Origin: Parachlorella kessleri | Lineage: Eukaryota > Chlorophyta > Trebouxiophyceae > Chlorellales > Chlorellaceae | Length of the DNA stretch: 24,420 nucleotides | Direction of reading: 5' to 3' | NCBI GenBank assembly: GCA_001598975.1 | Contig: BBXU01000195.1 | Coordinates: 1-24,420, forward strand | In this document: piece by piece, positions 23,006 through 24,420 of the stretch | How the letters are laid out: each line of letters starts with the position of its first letter | Position numbering within the stretch: position 1 is the first letter of the stretch | Program-made: the position numbers and the translations under genes | The notes under the pieces: generated by a model | What the model saw: only the letters and a program-made list of their open reading frames with translations | The model's database searches: none | Told to the model about the DNA's origin: nothing

Positions 23006-24066
23006 TCAGCCCTGCTTTGCTGGCACCAACGCCATCGACTGCCCCTGTGGCGGGGGCAGGGCTGCTTGAGGCGGCTGGTATGGCCCGTTGAGAATTGTGA
23101 GCTGCGCCATGCTAGGGGCCACAAACAGCCTCTCCCCATCGCCATCTGCTTGCCCCGATTTGCTCTGCTGCAGCAGCCGCGACAGCTTGGCCACTGTGCG
23201 CTCGTACACCGTGCGCGACACGCAGCGCAGGCCCTTGCGCTTCTGGACAGGCCAGACGCCCAGCACCCACAGGTCGTACTTGTGCACATGAGTTATCGAG
23301 ATCTTCAGCGTCTCCGCATTGCCTGCAGAGATAGCAGCACTCACTTGAGAAGGGGGGCCCAGGTGGGTTGTCCTAGGGGCGGGGTCCAGTGCAAGCAGAC
23401 CAGTATGCTGTCAAGACCCTTGGTCGTCTTTTCGCCAGCCACAGCATGCAAAGGTTGGTTCGTACCTAGGCACCCACCAAGCATACCCCAGCCTCTAACT
23501 GTCCACCTTACACGCTGGTCGAGGTCAGCACACATGCGCTTGTTGGATATCCACAACACAAGTGCAAGCAACGCCCACCTCCCCAGCCCCAACCGCGCCG
23601 CCCACCTGCTAGGTTCTGCATCTCGGAGATGGGTACCAGCCACTTGGCCTTGTAGATGGAGTGCCGCCGCAGGTGCCGCGCCCGCAGGTAGGCCACGTGG
23701 TTGTCGGTCACCAGCAGCACCCGGGTGGGGCGCACGTTGATCACATCTGCGCGCAGGTTAGTCAGCCCAGCCAGTGAGCAGTTGGGGCGGTGCCAGCGCC
23801 ACCATTGGTGCAGGATTACATCTCTTCCATCCCAACTTCCAACCCAAGATACACTGCTAGCTTGAGGAGAGCCCTGCTGGGCAGCCCCCTGTCTGGTAGC
23901 CCCCTGCCTTTTCTCAGCAAGGGAGCTCCTGCCCGGGTGGGGCTGACTCACCCGTGACTGTGTCCTTGGCCATGGCGGGGAAAAACTCGGGGAGCACCCG
24001 CTGCCAGGCCGCCATCAGCGCACGCAGGTTCAGCTGCGCCTCCGACTGCATGCGCTCCTCCAGGCC
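23006..24066 (-). CDS. C-terminal part of a large protein, possibly VPS13-like (5' partial)
   Basis: Three minus-strand exons join in phase: 23952-24066, 23606-23746 and 23006-23322 (TGA), giving about 190 residues. The most upstream exon opens after a GTGTGCAG acceptor, so more exons lie beyond it and the start is not seen. The order is a helical stretch (GLEERMQSEAQLNLRAL...), then a beta-rich module (VRPTRVLLVTDNHVAYL, AKWLVPISEMQNL, LKISITHVHKYDLWVLGVW), then a helix (VSRTVYERTVAKLSRLL) and a proline/glutamine-rich end. The lipid-binding PH-like end of VPS13 bridge-type lipid-transfer proteins has a similar layout (a 'vLlvTd' strand followed by 'W.vpis.i'). A GRAM or myosin TH1-type PH-like fold is an alternative. 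The family call is tentative; coding status is well supported. Confidence 0.6.
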
Positions 24067-24075
24067 CTGCACACA

Positions 24076-24100
24076 CAGCACAGCACAGCACAGCACAGCA
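24076..24100 (+). repeat. CAGCA microsatellite, five copies
   Basis: Five perfect tandem copies of CAGCA lie directly next to the acceptor of the first visible VPS13-like exon (24067-24070). Confidence 0.9.
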
Positions 24101-24300
24101 CTCCGTGAGAGCCAGCAGCGACTCTCAGCGACAAGCACCTTGCTCCGGGGGGTGCAGCTGACCGTGGTCAACCCGCTGTTACTCACACGACTCCCTCTTG
24201 GCCTTGGCCACACCGATCAGCAGCAGCAGCAGCGCCGCCCCAAGCGAGTCGAGGACAGCACCCCTGGAACCCTTAGAGTCTGTGCACTGCACTGTATCTC

Positions 24301-24400
24301 GGTGGTCCCCCCTCTTCTACCGGGCTGCCACCCCTGCCAGCATCTCAGTGCTAAGATGCTGGCAGAGGGTGGCAGCCCGGTAGACGAGGGGCGGACCACC
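24301..24400. repeat. Near-perfect 100-base inverted repeat (hairpin)
   Basis: Arms at 24301-24345 and 24354-24400 are inverted copies around an 8-base loop (CAGTGCTA). They pair over about 44 of 45 positions with two single-base bulges; the shared core CTGCCA...CTGCCAGCATCT reappears as AGATGCTGGCAG...TGGCAG. The outer ends are GGTGGTCC / GGACCACC. It could be a fold-back element, a small-RNA precursor, or a recent inverted duplication. Confidence 0.85.
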
Positions 24401-24420
24401 AAGACAGACGGTACCCCCCC

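Larger units (their letters stand above)
24067..24420. other. Upstream intron or flank of the VPS13-like gene
   Basis: No coding exon is recognised on either strand in these 354 bases. They hold a CAGCA microsatellite and a strong hairpin, listed separately. On the minus strand the region is probably intron of the gene below, but this cannot be shown because the next exon lies outside the window. Confidence 0.4.

Noticed and set aside
24076..24100. CRISPR-like repeat array
   Set aside because: The CAGCA units are contiguous with no spacers; it is a simple microsatellite in a eukaryotic genome.

Overview
The window is nuclear DNA of an intron-rich eukaryote. Dense short introns, moderately high GC, plant-type gene families (a uridine-kinase/CYTH protein with a C-terminal membrane tail, an organellar-type methionyl-tRNA synthetase with KMGKS) and TGTAA motifs downstream of stop codons point to a chlorophyte green alga. 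The class (possibly Trebouxiophyceae) is a guess. I rebuilt five multi-exon genes and one partial gene by following splice sites and codon phase, because exon by exon the phases either close or expose a defect.

Layout: (1) 93-1174 (+), 3' part of a PITH-domain (PITHD1-like) gene. (2) 1175-2646, mostly unassigned, with a weak candidate for a small plus-strand gene ending at 2264. (3) 2647-5049 (-), a protein with an N-terminal MATH domain, a coiled coil and a C-terminal C3HC4 RING; this is an unusual order, and the copy carries two apparent single-base deletions. (4) 5050-5552, divergent promoter. (5) 5553-11059 (+), 15-exon P-loop kinase + CYTH (triphosphate tunnel) protein, TTM1/2-like, predicted tail-anchored. 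(6) 11060-11850, convergent 3' ends. (7) 11851-16556 (-), 12-exon organellar-type methionyl-tRNA synthetase with a MITE-like element in its first intron. (8) 16557-17091, divergent promoter. (9) 17092-22093 (+), 10-exon Aurora-like Ser/Thr kinase with a low-complexity tail of over 900 residues. (10) 22094-23005, convergent 3' ends. (11) 23006 to beyond 24066 (-), 3' end of a large gene, possibly VPS13-like, with a near-perfect 100-base hairpin upstream at 24301-24400.

The genes look like independent housekeeping and signalling genes, not a pathway cluster; neighbours share divergent promoters or convergent, possibly overlapping, 3' ends. The items most worth a second look are the MATH-coiled coil-RING protein and its two frameshifts, three GC-AG introns proven by codon phase among about 46 reconstructed introns, two adjacent stop-free introns of length 3n in the kinase gene, the MITE-like element, and the terminal hairpin.
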